Below are positions 49,011 through 58,094 of a stretch of DNA of 64,000 nt, one piece after another (positions within the stretch are counted from its first letter, which is position 1; every line of letters begins with the position of its first letter). Origin of the DNA: Actinobacillus lignieresii (GTDB taxonomy: Bacteria > Pseudomonadota > Gammaproteobacteria > Enterobacterales > Pasteurellaceae); contig NZ_UFRM01000001.1 in NCBI RefSeq assembly GCF_900444945.1, positions 320,501-384,500 on the forward strand, given 5' to 3'. Position numbers and translations under genes: made by a program. Below the pieces are notes generated by a model. It did no database searches, was not told the DNA's origin, and worked only from the letters and a program-made list of their open reading frames with translations.

Positions 49011-49553
49011 ATGTTAGATAACGAAGATTTTGCCCTTTTCCAAGAAGCGGTAAAAGGTACGAAAAAAATTAAACAGGATACTTTTGTACCGAAAACCGCA
49101 CCTCGTAAGAAAGTGAATGAGTTACGAGAGCTACAAGAACAAAAAGACACTGAATTTTTCTTCTCTGATGAATATGAACCGTTATTACGAGAAGAAAATG
49201 AGAAAATCAAATATTTGCGTGCGGACATTGATCCGTATATTTTGAAACAACTACGCCGTGGTGATTTTCAGCCGGAACTTTTTTTAGATTTACACGGTTT
49301 AACTCGTGAACAAGCGAAAAAAGAATTAGCGGCACTAATTTTGGCGTGTGAGAGAGAACAGGTTTATTGTGCCAGCATTATGACCGGTTTTGGCACGCGT
49401 ACTTTGAAAGATCAGATTCCTCGCTGGTTGGTGCAACACCCTAAAATCATTGCTTTACACCAAGCACCGAGAGAGTGGGGCGGTGATGCGGCAATTTTGA
49501 TTTTGGTAGAACAAATCGAAAGTCCGGAAAGACGTTTATTTGAACGTAAATAG
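49011..49553 (+). CDS. smrB: Smr-domain endonuclease SmrB
   Basis: A 180-residue protein with a C-terminal Smr domain: LDLHGLTREQAKKELAALI, then IMTGFGTRTLKDQIPRWL and the closing HQAPREWGGDAAILILV. SmrB in E. coli cleaves mRNA between collided ribosomes and starts rescue; the H-G-x-x-T core is conserved here. The N-terminal 90 residues are charged and predicted helical (ribosome-contacting in the family). It is divergent from prmB. Confidence 0.92.
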   Translation: MLDNEDFALFQEAVKGTKKIKQDTFVPKTAPRKKVNELRELQEQKDTEFFFSDEYEPLLREENEKIKYLRADIDPYILKQLRRGDFQPELFLDLHGLTREQAKKELAALILACEREQVYCASIMTGFGTRTLKDQIPRWLVQHPKIIALHQAPREWGGDAAILILVEQIESPERRLFERK

Positions 49554-49559
49554 AGCATA

Positions 49560-49597
49560 ACAAGCGGTCATTTTTTAGAAAATTTCTGACCGCTTGT
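49560..49597 (+). terminator. Uptake-sequence-pair hairpin after smrB
   Basis: ACAAGCGGTCA (49560-49570) pairs perfectly with TGACCGCTTGT (49587-49597), both arms exact uptake cores. A second hairpin follows at 49612. Confidence 0.72.
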
Positions 49598-49611
49598 GAT
49601 CAATATGTTTG

Positions 49612-49645
49612 AAAGGCATGCTTATGAAGAAAAGCGTGCCTTTTA
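49612..49645 (+). terminator. Second terminator after smrB
   Basis: AAAGGCATGCTT (49612-49623) pairs with AAGCGTGCCTTT (49632-49643), one mismatch, followed by a T/A-rich tract. Confidence 0.65.
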
Positions 49646-49662
49646 TATTTTATTATTTTTCT

Positions 49663-49678
49663 TGTGGCGGAGATCACA
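49663..49678. promoter_or_regulatory. CRP site upstream of the aldo/keto reductase gene
   Basis: TGTGG-CGGAGA-TCACA differs from the CRP core palindrome at one base, and lies about 130 bases upstream of the start at 49808. Confidence 0.6.
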
Positions 49679-49807
49679 AAAATAAAAAAACATAATAAAA
49701 GAGAAAATAATGAGAATTGAGGGATAGTTTTTTTGGCGTAAAATCAGTTTATCTATACCGACAAGCGGTAGGATTTTCATTTGATCTTGCAAAATGAGGG
49801 AATAAAA

Positions 49808-50788
49808 ATGAAACAACGTCGATTTGGTAAAACGGGCAAAATGATTTCCGAAATCGGGTTAGGTACTTGGCAATTGGGTACCAAATGGGGAGAGCAGTTT
49901 AATCATAAAGAAGCGATGGCGATTCTGGAAACCGCTTACAAACAAGGGATTAACTTTTTAGACACTGCGGATGTATATAACAATGGTTTGAGTGAAAAAG
50001 CTATCGGTGAGATTCTGAAAAAATATCCCGACTTTTTTTATGTCACAACTAAATGTGGTCGAGCATTAAATCCGCATACCGCTGAAATGTACACGCCGCA
50101 GGCGATAGAAGGTTTTGTTGATGGTAGTTTACAACGTCTCGGTACGGAAAAATTGGATCTGATTTTACTTCACTGTCCGCCGACTTCGGTTTATCGCAAC
50201 GATGAAATTTTCACTAAACTGGAGCAACTTAAAACAGCCGGTAAATTAGTTGATTACGGTGTAAGTATTGAGAAGGTTGAAGAAGGCTTAATGGCGATGG
50301 AATACGATATTGCTGCAATGGAAGTTATCTTTAATATGTTCCGTTTAAAACCGTTAGAACAGCTTTTCCCTACCGCACAGCAAAAAGATGTTGGTATTAT
50401 CGCACGAGTACCGCTTGCCAGTGGTTTACTAACAGGCAGATATAATACCAAAACTACTTTCGGTAAAGATGACCACCGCACCTTCAACCGCAATGGTGAA
50501 GCGTTTGATAAGGGGGAAACATTCTCCGGTGTAGATTATCAACTCGGTTTACAAGCCACTGATGAATTAAAAGCCTTGTTTGGCACGGATGATTTGATTC
50601 CTTACGCTTTGCGTTGGGTGCTAATGTACGAAGCTGTGAGTACGGTTATTCCGGGAGCGAGTAAAGTATCGCAACTGATTGCGAATGCGTCGGTAGATTC
50701 ATTCCCGAATTTAACGAATGAACAAATGCAAAAAGTGACGGAAATTTATAATCGTCTCATTCGTCCGAGCGTACATTCGCTTTGGTAG
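49808..50788 (+). CDS. Aldo/keto reductase
   Basis: NADPH-dependent oxidoreductase of the AKR superfamily, 326 residues from the ATG at 49808 (GAGGGAA upstream). It shows the family start RRFGKTGKMISEIGLGTWQLG, catalytic Asp and Tyr in NFLDTADVYNNGLSEKAIGE, the Lys in YVTTKCGR, the His in LILLHCPP, and the C-terminal IPGASKVSQLIANA cofactor-binding segment. The substrate is not identifiable. Single gene. Confidence 0.93.
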   Translation: MKQRRFGKTGKMISEIGLGTWQLGTKWGEQFNHKEAMAILETAYKQGINFLDTADVYNNGLSEKAIGEILKKYPDFFYVTTKCGRALNPHTAEMYTPQAIEGFVDGSLQRLGTEKLDLILLHCPPTSVYRNDEIFTKLEQLKTAGKLVDYGVSIEKVEEGLMAMEYDIAAMEVIFNMFRLKPLEQLFPTAQQKDVGIIARVPLASGLLTGRYNTKTTFGKDDHRTFNRNGEAFDKGETFSGVDYQLGLQATDELKALFGTDDLIPYALRWVLMYEAVSTVIPGASKVSQLIANASVDSFPNLTNEQMQKVTEIYNRLIRPSVHSLW

Positions 50789-50817
50789 TTTGCATATTTA
50801 GATGTAACGGAGAAAAG

Positions 50818-50851
50818 AGCCATAGTAGATTGATATAGATCCGCTATGGCT
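50818..50851 (+). terminator. Possible terminator after the aldo/keto reductase gene
   Basis: AGCCATAG (50818-50825) pairs with CTATGGCT (50844-50851), followed by AATTTATT. The T tract is weak. Confidence 0.5.
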
Positions 50852-50961
50852 AATTTATTGGATGAGTGATGTAAAATTTGTCACAGATCCGACCGCTTGA
50901 TCTACCCATTTAACTAAGAAATTTGTAGAATGCGAAGCTTTGTTTATAAAGGAGAATTTCC

Positions 50962-51825
50962 ATGTTAGAACTTGTGATCGCTATTTTATGTAGCGTCTCG
51001 GTCGGTGTGCTGATTAAGGTTGCACGTCAAAAGCAAATCGCCATTGATCAAAGTATTGCGGTGAATTATATCGTCACGACTTCGATGACCTATTTTTTAC
51101 TGAATCCGGATTTTAAAGGGCAAACCGTGGTCGATATTGTGGCGAATAGCCCTTCCTCTTATCTGTTTTTTGCTTTAGGTTTCTTGTTACCGACTATTTT
51201 CCTGATTCAAGCCAAATCGCTTGAATTTGCCGGAATTATCCGTACCGATGCGGCACAACGTCTTTCGCTGTTTTTACCGATTTTGGCGGCGTTTACCATT
51301 TTCGGTGAGCAAATTACCCAAAATAAATTAATTGCCTTAGTATTAGCTTTTATTGCACTCGGTTGCTTACTTTGGAAAACGCATCACGGTATGGGCAAAG
51401 GCGGTAAAATTGCAATTGTAAGTTTAGCTTGCGTGTGGTTAGGTTATGGTATGACCGACACGCTCTTTAAACAAATTGCCAAATCAGGTTCGGCTTTTCC
51501 GGTAACGCTGTTTATCGCCTTTGTCTTTGCCGGCTGTTTAATGTTTGTTTATTTATTGCTTAAACGTACGCAATGGCACGTGCCGAGCGTAGCTGTCGGT
51601 TTAGTGTTGGGCGTATTGAATTTCTGCAATATTTTATTCTACATTAAAGCACACCAAGTGATGAAAGATGATCCGACATTAGTGTTTACCGGTATGAACC
51701 TCGGCGTGATTTGTTTAGGCACATTTATCGGCGCGTTAGTTTTTAAAGAAAAAATTAATAAAATTAACTACTTAGGTGTCTTTATTGCAATTATTGCGAT
51801 TATCTGTTTATTTTATTGGAAATAA
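50962..51825 (+). CDS. DMT-superfamily (EamA-like) membrane permease
   Basis: A 287-residue protein with about ten transmembrane helices in two halves, typical of drug/metabolite transporters. The family features ILAAFTIFGEQITQNKLIALVLAFIALG and the closing LGTFIGALVFKEKINKINYLGVFIAIIAII are visible. The substrate is unknown. AAGGAG precedes the ATG. A long hairpin lies between it and arcB. Confidence 0.85.
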   Translation: MLELVIAILCSVSVGVLIKVARQKQIAIDQSIAVNYIVTTSMTYFLLNPDFKGQTVVDIVANSPSSYLFFALGFLLPTIFLIQAKSLEFAGIIRTDAAQRLSLFLPILAAFTIFGEQITQNKLIALVLAFIALGCLLWKTHHGMGKGGKIAIVSLACVWLGYGMTDTLFKQIAKSGSAFPVTLFIAFVFAGCLMFVYLLLKRTQWHVPSVAVGLVLGVLNFCNILFYIKAHQVMKDDPTLVFTGMNLGVICLGTFIGALVFKEKINKINYLGVFIAIIAIICLFYWK

Positions 51826-51872
51826 TCCGATTTGAATCAATAATCAAAACTATTCAGATACACAGTTTAAGC

Positions 51873-51915
51873 TATAATAAATCCTTTCTATTTTTAAACG
51901 ATAGAAAGGATTTTT
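51873..51915 (+). promoter_or_regulatory. arcB promoter element and adjoining hairpin
   Basis: TATAAT at 51873-51878 is a good -10. Directly after it AAATCCTTTCTAT (51879-51891) pairs with ATAGAAAGGATTT (51901-51913), followed by TTCTTTT. The hairpin can be the terminator of the upstream permease gene, a 5' hairpin in the arcB leader, or both. Confidence 0.55.
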
Positions 51916-51931
51916 CTTTTAAGGGGGAACA

Positions 51932-53782
51932 ATGAAGGCGATCAAACAATGCAGCCAGAGTTATGTAAATTGGGTATTGCGCTTGGGGAGAGGAAAGGCT
52001 GCCCTGTTGGGATTCTTTGTATTGGCCAGCTGTGCCATTGTCGCACAAAGTCTTTTAACCTATCTATTTACGGGCGGTATTTTAGCGCAGGATATTTTAC
52101 GTTCGATTTCTTTCGGGTTGATTTCCGCCCCCTTTGTGATTTATTTCTTTAATCTGATTGTAGAGAAGCTGGAAAAATCGAGAATCCAGCTTGAGCAAAG
52201 CGTGTACGATTTAGGTATTCTGCGCGAGCAAGATGCCTTTTTAAACGCAACCTTAGAAAAGAACAACCGTGATAAAAGCGTGTTAATGGCAACGATTAGC
52301 CATGAATTACGCACTCCGCTAAACGGTATTATCGGGTTAAGTCGAATCTTACTGGAAGGCGAATTGACTGATCAACAACGTGAATATCTAAAAACGATTA
52401 ATATTAGTGCGGTTTCGCTGGGGCATATCTTTAGCGATATTATCGATTTGGAAAAAATTGACAGCCGTCGAGTCGAGTTGTTTAGAAAAGAAATCGAATT
52501 CTCGCAACTGATTAGCGATATTAGTAATTTCGGCAATTTAATGGCGGAACAAAATAAAATTAAATTTCATATCGACTACTCGGATGATTTACCGAATTTT
52601 ATCTATGTGGATAATGCCCGCTTAAGCCAAATACTGTGGAATTTGGTCAGTAATGCGGTCAAATTTACTCCGGCTGGCGGCGATATTTATTTAAGCGTGA
52701 AACGGATTGATAACGATCATTTCAGCTTCAGCTTGAAAGATACCGGCATCGGTATTCCGAAACACGAACAACGCAAAGTGTTTGCAATGTTCTATCAAGC
52801 GGAAAATTCTCAGGAAAGAAAAGCGCAAGGCAGCGGTATCGGTTTGGCGATTTCAAAACGTATCGCAAAATTAATGGGCGGTGATTTAACCCTACACAGT
52901 GAAATGGGCAAAGGTTCAACTTTTACCTTGACTATTCAGGCGGATCCGGTCGAAGCGAAAAAATCGGTAAAAATCAACGCGCACGCATTAAAAGTTTTAT
53001 TGGTGGAAGATATTGAAGTCAATGTGGTTGTCGCGCGTGCCATGTTAGAGAAATTCGGCTGTGATGTGGATGTCGCAATGACCGGCGCACAAGCGTTTGA
53101 GTTATTTGAACGGAACAGCTACGACTTGATTTTACTGGATATTCAATTACCGGATATGACCGGCTTTGATATTGCGCAACGATTACGCGAACGTTATGAA
53201 AACGAAGAAGTGGATTATTTACCATTATTAGTGGCATTAACCGCCAATATTATGCAAACCAAAGAGGAATATCAGCAACAGGGTATGGACGACGTGTTGC
53301 GTAAACCGCTTTCGTTGGAAGCATTATCCGAATGCCTAAATCATTATTTTAATAGTGATTTTTCGGAAAAAACCGCCGAAATTCCACCGCTTGTCGAAAC
53401 GGAAGAAACGCTCAACCTACCGTATGATCGTAAAATTTTATCGGAATTTATCGAGGTAATGGGAGCGAAAGCGGTATTGGCGAACTTTGCATTATTCGCC
53501 AAATTAATGCCGGAGTATTTGGCTAATCTACAACATTATCTAACCGAATGGCAGGCAACCGATTCGCCGGAAATGCGCAAATGTACGGCGGATGAAGCGC
53601 ATAAAATCAAAGGCGCATTGGCTTCGGTCAGCTTGAAACGCTTACAAGAAGTCGCACAACTTGCGCAGAGCGATAACGGAGAAGTGTGGGAACAGCATAT
53701 CGCACAATGGGTGTTCCAAATCGCTCAACAGTGGCAAGCGGATTTAGCCTTAGCGGAAAATTGGGTAAAAGAAAATTACTAA
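51932..53782 (+). CDS. arcB: Aerobic respiration control sensor kinase ArcB
   Basis: Hybrid histidine kinase that senses quinone redox state and phosphorylates ArcA. The 616 residues contain two transmembrane helices (about 22-45 and 58-76), a short coiled linker, the HisKA domain with His124 in ATISHELRTPLNG, the ATPase domain (WNLVSNAVKFTPAGG; DTGIGIP; GSGIGLAISKR), a receiver (LLVEDIEVN; LILLDIQLPDMTGF) and an HPt domain with His near 557 (ADEAHKIKGALAS). E. coli ArcB (778 residues) has a PAS domain that is absent here, as reported for Haemophilus ArcB. Confidence 0.95.
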   Translation: MKAIKQCSQSYVNWVLRLGRGKAALLGFFVLASCAIVAQSLLTYLFTGGILAQDILRSISFGLISAPFVIYFFNLIVEKLEKSRIQLEQSVYDLGILREQDAFLNATLEKNNRDKSVLMATISHELRTPLNGIIGLSRILLEGELTDQQREYLKTINISAVSLGHIFSDIIDLEKIDSRRVELFRKEIEFSQLISDISNFGNLMAEQNKIKFHIDYSDDLPNFIYVDNARLSQILWNLVSNAVKFTPAGGDIYLSVKRIDNDHFSFSLKDTGIGIPKHEQRKVFAMFYQAENSQERKAQGSGIGLAISKRIAKLMGGDLTLHSEMGKGSTFTLTIQADPVEAKKSVKINAHALKVLLVEDIEVNVVVARAMLEKFGCDVDVAMTGAQAFELFERNSYDLILLDIQLPDMTGFDIAQRLRERYENEEVDYLPLLVALTANIMQTKEEYQQQGMDDVLRKPLSLEALSECLNHYFNSDFSEKTAEIPPLVETEETLNLPYDRKILSEFIEVMGAKAVLANFALFAKLMPEYLANLQHYLTEWQATDSPEMRKCTADEAHKIKGALASVSLKRLQEVAQLAQSDNGEVWEQHIAQWVFQIAQQWQADLALAENWVKENY

Positions 53783-53801
53783 TCGAAAGGGGATAACGTC
53801 T

Positions 53802-54365
53802 TTAGGCTTTATCCCATTTTTTATGTTTCGGATTGACGAATTCAATCCCTTTATCTTTAAAATGAATTCCTTCGAGTGCCAATAGATAGCGTTTAGCCGG
53901 TAAGCCGCCGCCAAAGCCGGTCAAAGTTTGGCTCTTGCCTAATACGCGGTGGCAAGGCACGATAATCGAAATCGGATTGCGCCCGACCGCACCGCCTACC
54001 GCTCGCCTTGCATTCGGCTTGCCGAGTTGTTGTGCGATTTCACCGTAACTGGTGGTTTTGCCGTAAGGAATGGTTAATAAAATCTGCCAGACGGATTTCT
54101 GAAATTCGGTACCTTGCGGTGCCAGAAAATCCAAATGTCTAAACTCCAATTCCTCACCGGCAAAATAGCGGTCTAAAATATCGCGCGTTTTGCAAAAAAT
54201 TTCGAAAATTTGACCGCTTGTTTCGTTAGCTTCTTGCCATTTTTGCGCATCGCTTGTGAGCTGTTCTTGCTCAAACTCAATGCCGATTAAACCTTTATCA
54301 TTGGCAATCAATAACAGCTTGCCGACCGGTGAATCGTAATATTGATAGTAAATCGTTGATTTCAT
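53802..54365 (-). CDS. ogt: Methylated-DNA-protein-cysteine S-methyltransferase
   Basis: Suicide repair enzyme that removes alkyl groups from O6-alkylguanine. It has 187 residues with the catalytic motif SIIVPCHRVLG (Cys nucleophile) and the DNA-binding helix IPYGKTTSYGEIAQQLGKPNARRAVGGAVG. There is no Ada-type N-terminal domain, hence Ogt. An uptake core (ACCGCTTGT) lies inside the coding region. Confidence 0.94.
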   Translation of the reverse strand: MKSTIYYQYYDSPVGKLLLIANDKGLIGIEFEQEQLTSDAQKWQEANETSGQIFEIFCKTRDILDRYFAGEELEFRHLDFLAPQGTEFQKSVWQILLTIPYGKTTSYGEIAQQLGKPNARRAVGGAVGRNPISIIVPCHRVLGKSQTLTGFGGGLPAKRYLLALEGIHFKDKGIEFVNPKHKKWDKA

Positions 54366-54387
54366 TATTTCTCCTTAAAGTAAATAA

Positions 54388-54416
54388 AAAGGCGTGTAAT
54401 CAGTTTACACGCCTTT
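54388..54416 (-). terminator. Terminator between fadL and ogt
   Basis: AAAGGCGTGTAA-TCAGT-TTACACGCCTTT, a perfect 12-bp stem, with a TTTTTATTT tract on the minus strand. It lies downstream of fadL's neighbour boundary and just before the ogt ribosome site. Confidence 0.7.
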
Positions 54417-54450
54417 GGCATCTTCGTAATTTCCTATTTTGAGTTAGGCA

Positions 54451-55872
54451 TTAGAATTTGTAGTTAAGATTTAAGCCGTAGAGATTCCCGCGAGCTTTAA
54501 TTTTAAATGCCGTACCTTTTTCGTCAAAGCTGTTTGCCGTACCGCGTAGGAATGCATAACCGGCATCCACCGAAAGCGCAGGGGTTACACGGTAGGTTGC
54601 ACCCACCGAATACCACATACGGTTTGTATCCGGAATCGAAATTGACGGGTGATTGGTACTTGCGTTTTCATCATAAGCGATACCCGCACGTACCGTTAAT
54701 GGCTTGGACACATCATAAGATACACCTAAAGCGTAACGACTCGCATCCGAGAAGTGTTCTTGTTTGTGTAAGTAATGTTCGCCTTTAGTGCCGTAAGCAT
54801 CTAACGTTTTTAAACGACTCCATTCGGTACGTTTCCAGCTATATTGAACCGCTAAACGGTCGGTTAATTTATGGAAACCCGATAATTCCCAGAATGCCGG
54901 TAAATTAAGTGTTAATTTACACGGGAGTTCTTGGTTGGCAGTCGCCGTGTTTACAATTGTGCCTGATAATACAGTAGGCAAAGAATTGCTATAATGTCCT
55001 TTAAATTTCACATCAACAGGTGAGTGATATGCTAAACCCCAACGATGATTTTCGTTTAATTCATAAATTAAGCCGGCATTCCAACCTAATGACCACTCAT
55101 CTCCGCTTACACGAGCTACTTCTGTAGAACGTTCGTATTTGGATAATACAGTACCTAGCATTTGATAACTTTTTGCAGTTTCAGTTAATTCTTGAGCTTT
55201 TTTATTGAGTGAAGCAGCTAAAGTTATTTGACCTGCAGCTAAAGCAGCTTGTGCTTTCTCAGTGGCTTGCATCGCACCTGCACGAGCTTTTTTTGCACCA
55301 TTTAATGCAGTTTCTGCACTATCACCTAAATGACGAATAAATTCCGCTTTAGAGTAAACAACATTTAAACCTGCACCAATGCTAAAACCGTAACCTAATT
55401 TATAAGCACCGCTTAGGTTGAAGTTATGCGCTTGTAATTCGGTATTGCCGCCTAATGAACCTGCTGCAAAATCGGTCGGATATTTTGTTTTTAAACCGTA
55501 ATTTACGTTATAACCTAAACCGAATGAGAAATCATCATTCACCGGTAATACGAAATACATATTAGGAATCGGTGCGGTTGGTACGACATTACCTGCATAA
55601 GCTTGATTACCGTTTGAAGTGATTCCGCGAACGGTCAAGTCTGTATCAACGAGCACGCCACCAGCTGAAATTTCAGGGCGTTTGAATTTAGTCATTAACG
55701 CCGGGTTATTTACTACTACGGACGCATTGTCCGCAACCGCCGCATTACCTGCGTACGCCATACCGAGTCCTGACGTTGAAACTTCCGCAAGCTGGAATAA
55801 AGAAGCCGATACACCGCCGGCAGATAAAGTTAAGAGTGAAGCAATAAGAGTTTTATTAAATGTGTGATTCAT
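54451..55872 (-). CDS. fadL: Outer-membrane long-chain fatty acid transporter (FadL/OmpP1 family)
   Basis: A 14-strand outer-membrane barrel with an N-terminal plug that imports long-chain fatty acids. The protein is 473 residues from the ATG at 55870-55872. A signal peptide (about residues 1-24, ending SAGGVSAS) is followed by the conserved FQLAEVSTSGLGMAYAGNAAVADNASVVVNNPALM. The C-terminus ends in a Phe strand (GLNLNYKF). Residues about 160-235 hold an Ala/Lys-rich, probably helical insertion (e.g. AMQATEKAQAALAAGQITLA) that looks like a surface loop. The frame extends upstream, but that part is not signal-peptide-like. Confidence 0.9.
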   Translation of the reverse strand: MNHTFNKTLIASLLTLSAGGVSASLFQLAEVSTSGLGMAYAGNAAVADNASVVVNNPALMTKFKRPEISAGGVLVDTDLTVRGITSNGNQAYAGNVVPTAPIPNMYFVLPVNDDFSFGLGYNVNYGLKTKYPTDFAAGSLGGNTELQAHNFNLSGAYKLGYGFSIGAGLNVVYSKAEFIRHLGDSAETALNGAKKARAGAMQATEKAQAALAAGQITLAASLNKKAQELTETAKSYQMLGTVLSKYERSTEVARVSGDEWSLGWNAGLIYELNENHRWGLAYHSPVDVKFKGHYSNSLPTVLSGTIVNTATANQELPCKLTLNLPAFWELSGFHKLTDRLAVQYSWKRTEWSRLKTLDAYGTKGEHYLHKQEHFSDASRYALGVSYDVSKPLTVRAGIAYDENASTNHPSISIPDTNRMWYSVGATYRVTPALSVDAGYAFLRGTANSFDEKGTAFKIKARGNLYGLNLNYKF

Positions 55873-56277
55873 TAGGTATCCTTTTAAAGAAAAAATAGCC
55901 GTATAAAAAGGCCATTTTTGTGAACTGTCGTTCATATTTTTATGATTGCTAAAAAGCAAAACGCGGGCGATTCTACGTAGGGATAACAACGTGAGCAAGT
56001 GTATTTACTTAAAAAAGTAGGAGTTCCGACCAGTAAGGTATAACGTATTTATATTTATATGAATTTTAAATTGAAAAGCCGATTAAAACGGCAATAGAGC
56101 GTAGGTTATATTAATTTCTTATAGATTGGTCGGGATTGTTATTTTATGCCCTTTAAAAATCATTTATAATTGTAAGGTTATTGATTTAAAAAGATGCAAA
56201 TTATTCTTTTATGTTATCACTAGGGATTATTAATAATCTTTATCATTTATAAAACCTTTCAGTGTGATAAGTGTAAA
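55873..56277. promoter_or_regulatory. fadL/iscR divergent region, including FadR-like and Fur-like sites
   Basis: No gene is visible in this ~400-bp AT-rich stretch. AGTTCCGACCAGT at 56022-56034 matches about 12 of 17 positions of the FadR operator, with the right half-site intact, and ATTGGTCGG at 56125-56133 is a second half-site; both suit control of fadL. ATTATTAATAATCTTTATC at 56226-56244 matches 14 of 19 positions of the Fur box, just ahead of the isc promoter. All are consensus matches by eye. Confidence 0.4.
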
Positions 56278-56302
56278 ATTCTTGACTGTAACAGTCAGGT
56301 AT
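56278..56302. promoter_or_regulatory. IscR type-1 binding site in the isc promoter
   Basis: The 25-bp site has the core TTGACTGTAACAGTCAGG and matches the type-1 IscR consensus (ATASYYGACTRWWWYAGTCRRSTAT) at all but one position. It lies about 60 bases upstream of iscR and overlaps a TTGACT -35-like sequence, so cluster-loaded IscR would repress its own operon. Confidence 0.85.
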
Positions 56303-56360
56303 ATCAAAATTCACACCGTAAATCGATTACTATTTCCTTATTAAAAGAGGGACAAAAATT

Positions 56361-56813
56361 ATGAAATTAACGTCAAGAGGGCGTTATGCGGTAACTGCGA
56401 TTCTAGATATTGCGTTACACGGAAAGTCTTTGCCGGTAAGTCTTGCCGATATTTCGGAACGTCAAGCGATTTCATTGTCGTATTTGGAACAATTATTTGC
56501 TCAATTACGTCGCGAAGGAATCGTGCATAGCGTGAGAGGTCCGGGCGGCGGTTATCAACTCGGTAAGCAACCTGAAGAGATTAGTGTGGGGATGATTATT
56601 GCGGCGGTGAATGAAAATCTGGACGTAACCAAATGTAAAGGGAACGGTAACTGTAGTAAAAACTCACAGTGCTTAACTCATCATTTATGGGAACGTTTAG
56701 AAGAACAAATCGGTGTATTTTTAAATACGATTACCTTGGCGGAGCTGGTTGAAGAACATTCGGATCACGATTGTGAAAAAGAGCATTGCCACGATCATTC
56801 ACACAAACATTAA
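56361..56813 (+). CDS. iscR: Iron-sulfur cluster regulator IscR
   Basis: Rrf2-family repressor (150 residues) that carries a 2Fe-2S cluster. The winged HTH ([51 protein letters not shown]) is followed by the cluster ligands Cys92, Cys98, Cys104 and His107, at the same numbers as in E. coli. The C-terminus is unusually rich in His and acidic residues ([16 protein letters not shown]). It is the first gene of the isc operon. Confidence 0.97.
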   Translation: MKLTSRGRYAVTAILDIALHGKSLPVSLADISERQAISLSYLEQLFAQLRREGIVHSVRGPGGGYQLGKQPEEISVGMIIAAVNENLDVTKCKGNGNCSKNSQCLTHHLWERLEEQIGVFLNTITLAELVEEHSDHDCEKEHCHDHSHKH

Positions 56814-56867
56814 TTGCAACAATTTCAATAAAAACGACCGCTTATTTAAAGCGAGTTAGGAGTAACA

Positions 56868-58094
56868 ATGTCAGTTAAATTACCTATCTATTTAGATTAT
56901 GCAGCAACCACTCCGATGGACGAGCGTGTTGCGCAAAAAATGATGCAATATATGACCAAAGACGGTATCTTTGGTAACCCGGCTTCACGTTCGCATAAAT
57001 TCGGTTGGGAAGCGGAAGAAGCGGTAGATGTTGCACGTAACCATATTGCGGATTTAATCGGCGCGGACAGCCGTGAAATCGTATTTACTTCAGGTGCGAC
57101 GGAGTCGGATAATCTTGCGATCAAAGGTGCGGCGCATTTTTACCAAACTAAAGGTAAACATATCATCACGGTTAAAACCGAACACAAAGCGGTATTGGAT
57201 ACTTGCCGTCAGTTAGAGCGTGAAGGTTTTGAAGTAACTTACTTAGATCCGGAAGAAGACGGTATTTTAGATTTAGCGAAATTAGAAGCGGCGATTCGTC
57301 CGGACACCATTTTAATTTCCGTGATGCACGTAAATAACGAAATGGGTGTTATCCAAGACATCAAAGCAATCGGTGAAATCTGCCGTGCGAAAAAAATCAT
57401 TTTCCACGTGGACGCAACGCAATCGGTCGGTAAAGTGCCGGTAAACGTACAAGAATTAAAAGTGGATTTAATGTCTTTCTCAAGCCACAAATTATACGGA
57501 CCAAAAGGTATCGGCGGCTTATATGTATGCCGTAAACCACGTGTTCGTATCGAAGCGATTATTCACGGTGGTGGTCACGAGCGTGGTATGCGTTCAGGTA
57601 CATTACCTGTACACCAAATCGTAGGTATGGGCGAAGCATATCGTATCGCTAAAGAAGAAATGGCAACAGAAATGCCTCGCTTACGTGCATTACGTGACCG
57701 TTTATACAACGGCTTCAAAGATATCGAAGAAGTGTATGTAAACGGTTCAATGGAAGAAGGCAAACGTGTAGATTCAAACTTAAATATCAGCTTCAACTTT
57801 GTTGAAGGTGAGTCATTAATGATGGCGTTACGTGATATTGCGGTTTCATCAGGTTCTGCATGTACTTCGGCAAGTTTAGAGCCTTCATATGTATTACGTG
57901 CCATCGGCCGTGACGATGAATTAGCGCATAGCTCAATTCGTTTTACTTTAGGTCGTTGGACAACAGAAGAAGAAATCGACTACACCATCGAGCTTGTGAA
58001 AAAAGCAATCGTAAAACTTCGTGAACTTTCTCCTCTTTGGGAAATGTTTAAAGAAGGTGTGGATCTATCAAAAATCGAGTGGAATCACCACTAA
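56868..58094 (+). CDS. iscS: Cysteine desulfurase IscS
   Basis: PLP enzyme (408 residues) that takes sulfur from cysteine for Fe-S clusters and tRNA thiolation, including the TtcA and related pathways. PLP-binding Lys208 is in [14 protein letters not shown] and the persulfide-carrying Cys332 is in [21 protein letters not shown] precedes the ATG. It is separated from iscU by 132 bases that form a long imperfect inverted repeat. Confidence 0.98.
   Translation: MSVKLPIYLDYAATTPMDERVAQKMMQYMTKDGIFGNPASRSHKFGWEAEEAVDVARNHIADLIGADSREIVFTSGATESDNLAIKGAAHFYQTKGKHIITVKTEHKAVLDTCRQLEREGFEVTYLDPEEDGILDLAKLEAAIRPDTILISVMHVNNEMGVIQDIKAIGEICRAKKIIFHVDATQSVGKVPVNVQELKVDLMSFSSHKLYGPKGIGGLYVCRKPRVRIEAIIHGGGHERGMRSGTLPVHQIVGMGEAYRIAKEEMATEMPRLRALRDRLYNGFKDIEEVYVNGSMEEGKRVDSNLNISFNFVEGESLMMALRDIAVSSGSACTSASLEPSYVLRAIGRDDELAHSSIRFTLGRWTTEEEIDYTIELVKKAIVKLRELSPLWEMFKEGVDLSKIEWNHH

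Noticed and set aside
54451..55998. Extended FadL start 42 codons upstream
   Set aside because: The added residues do not form a signal peptide; the ATG at 55870-55872 gives a normal one.
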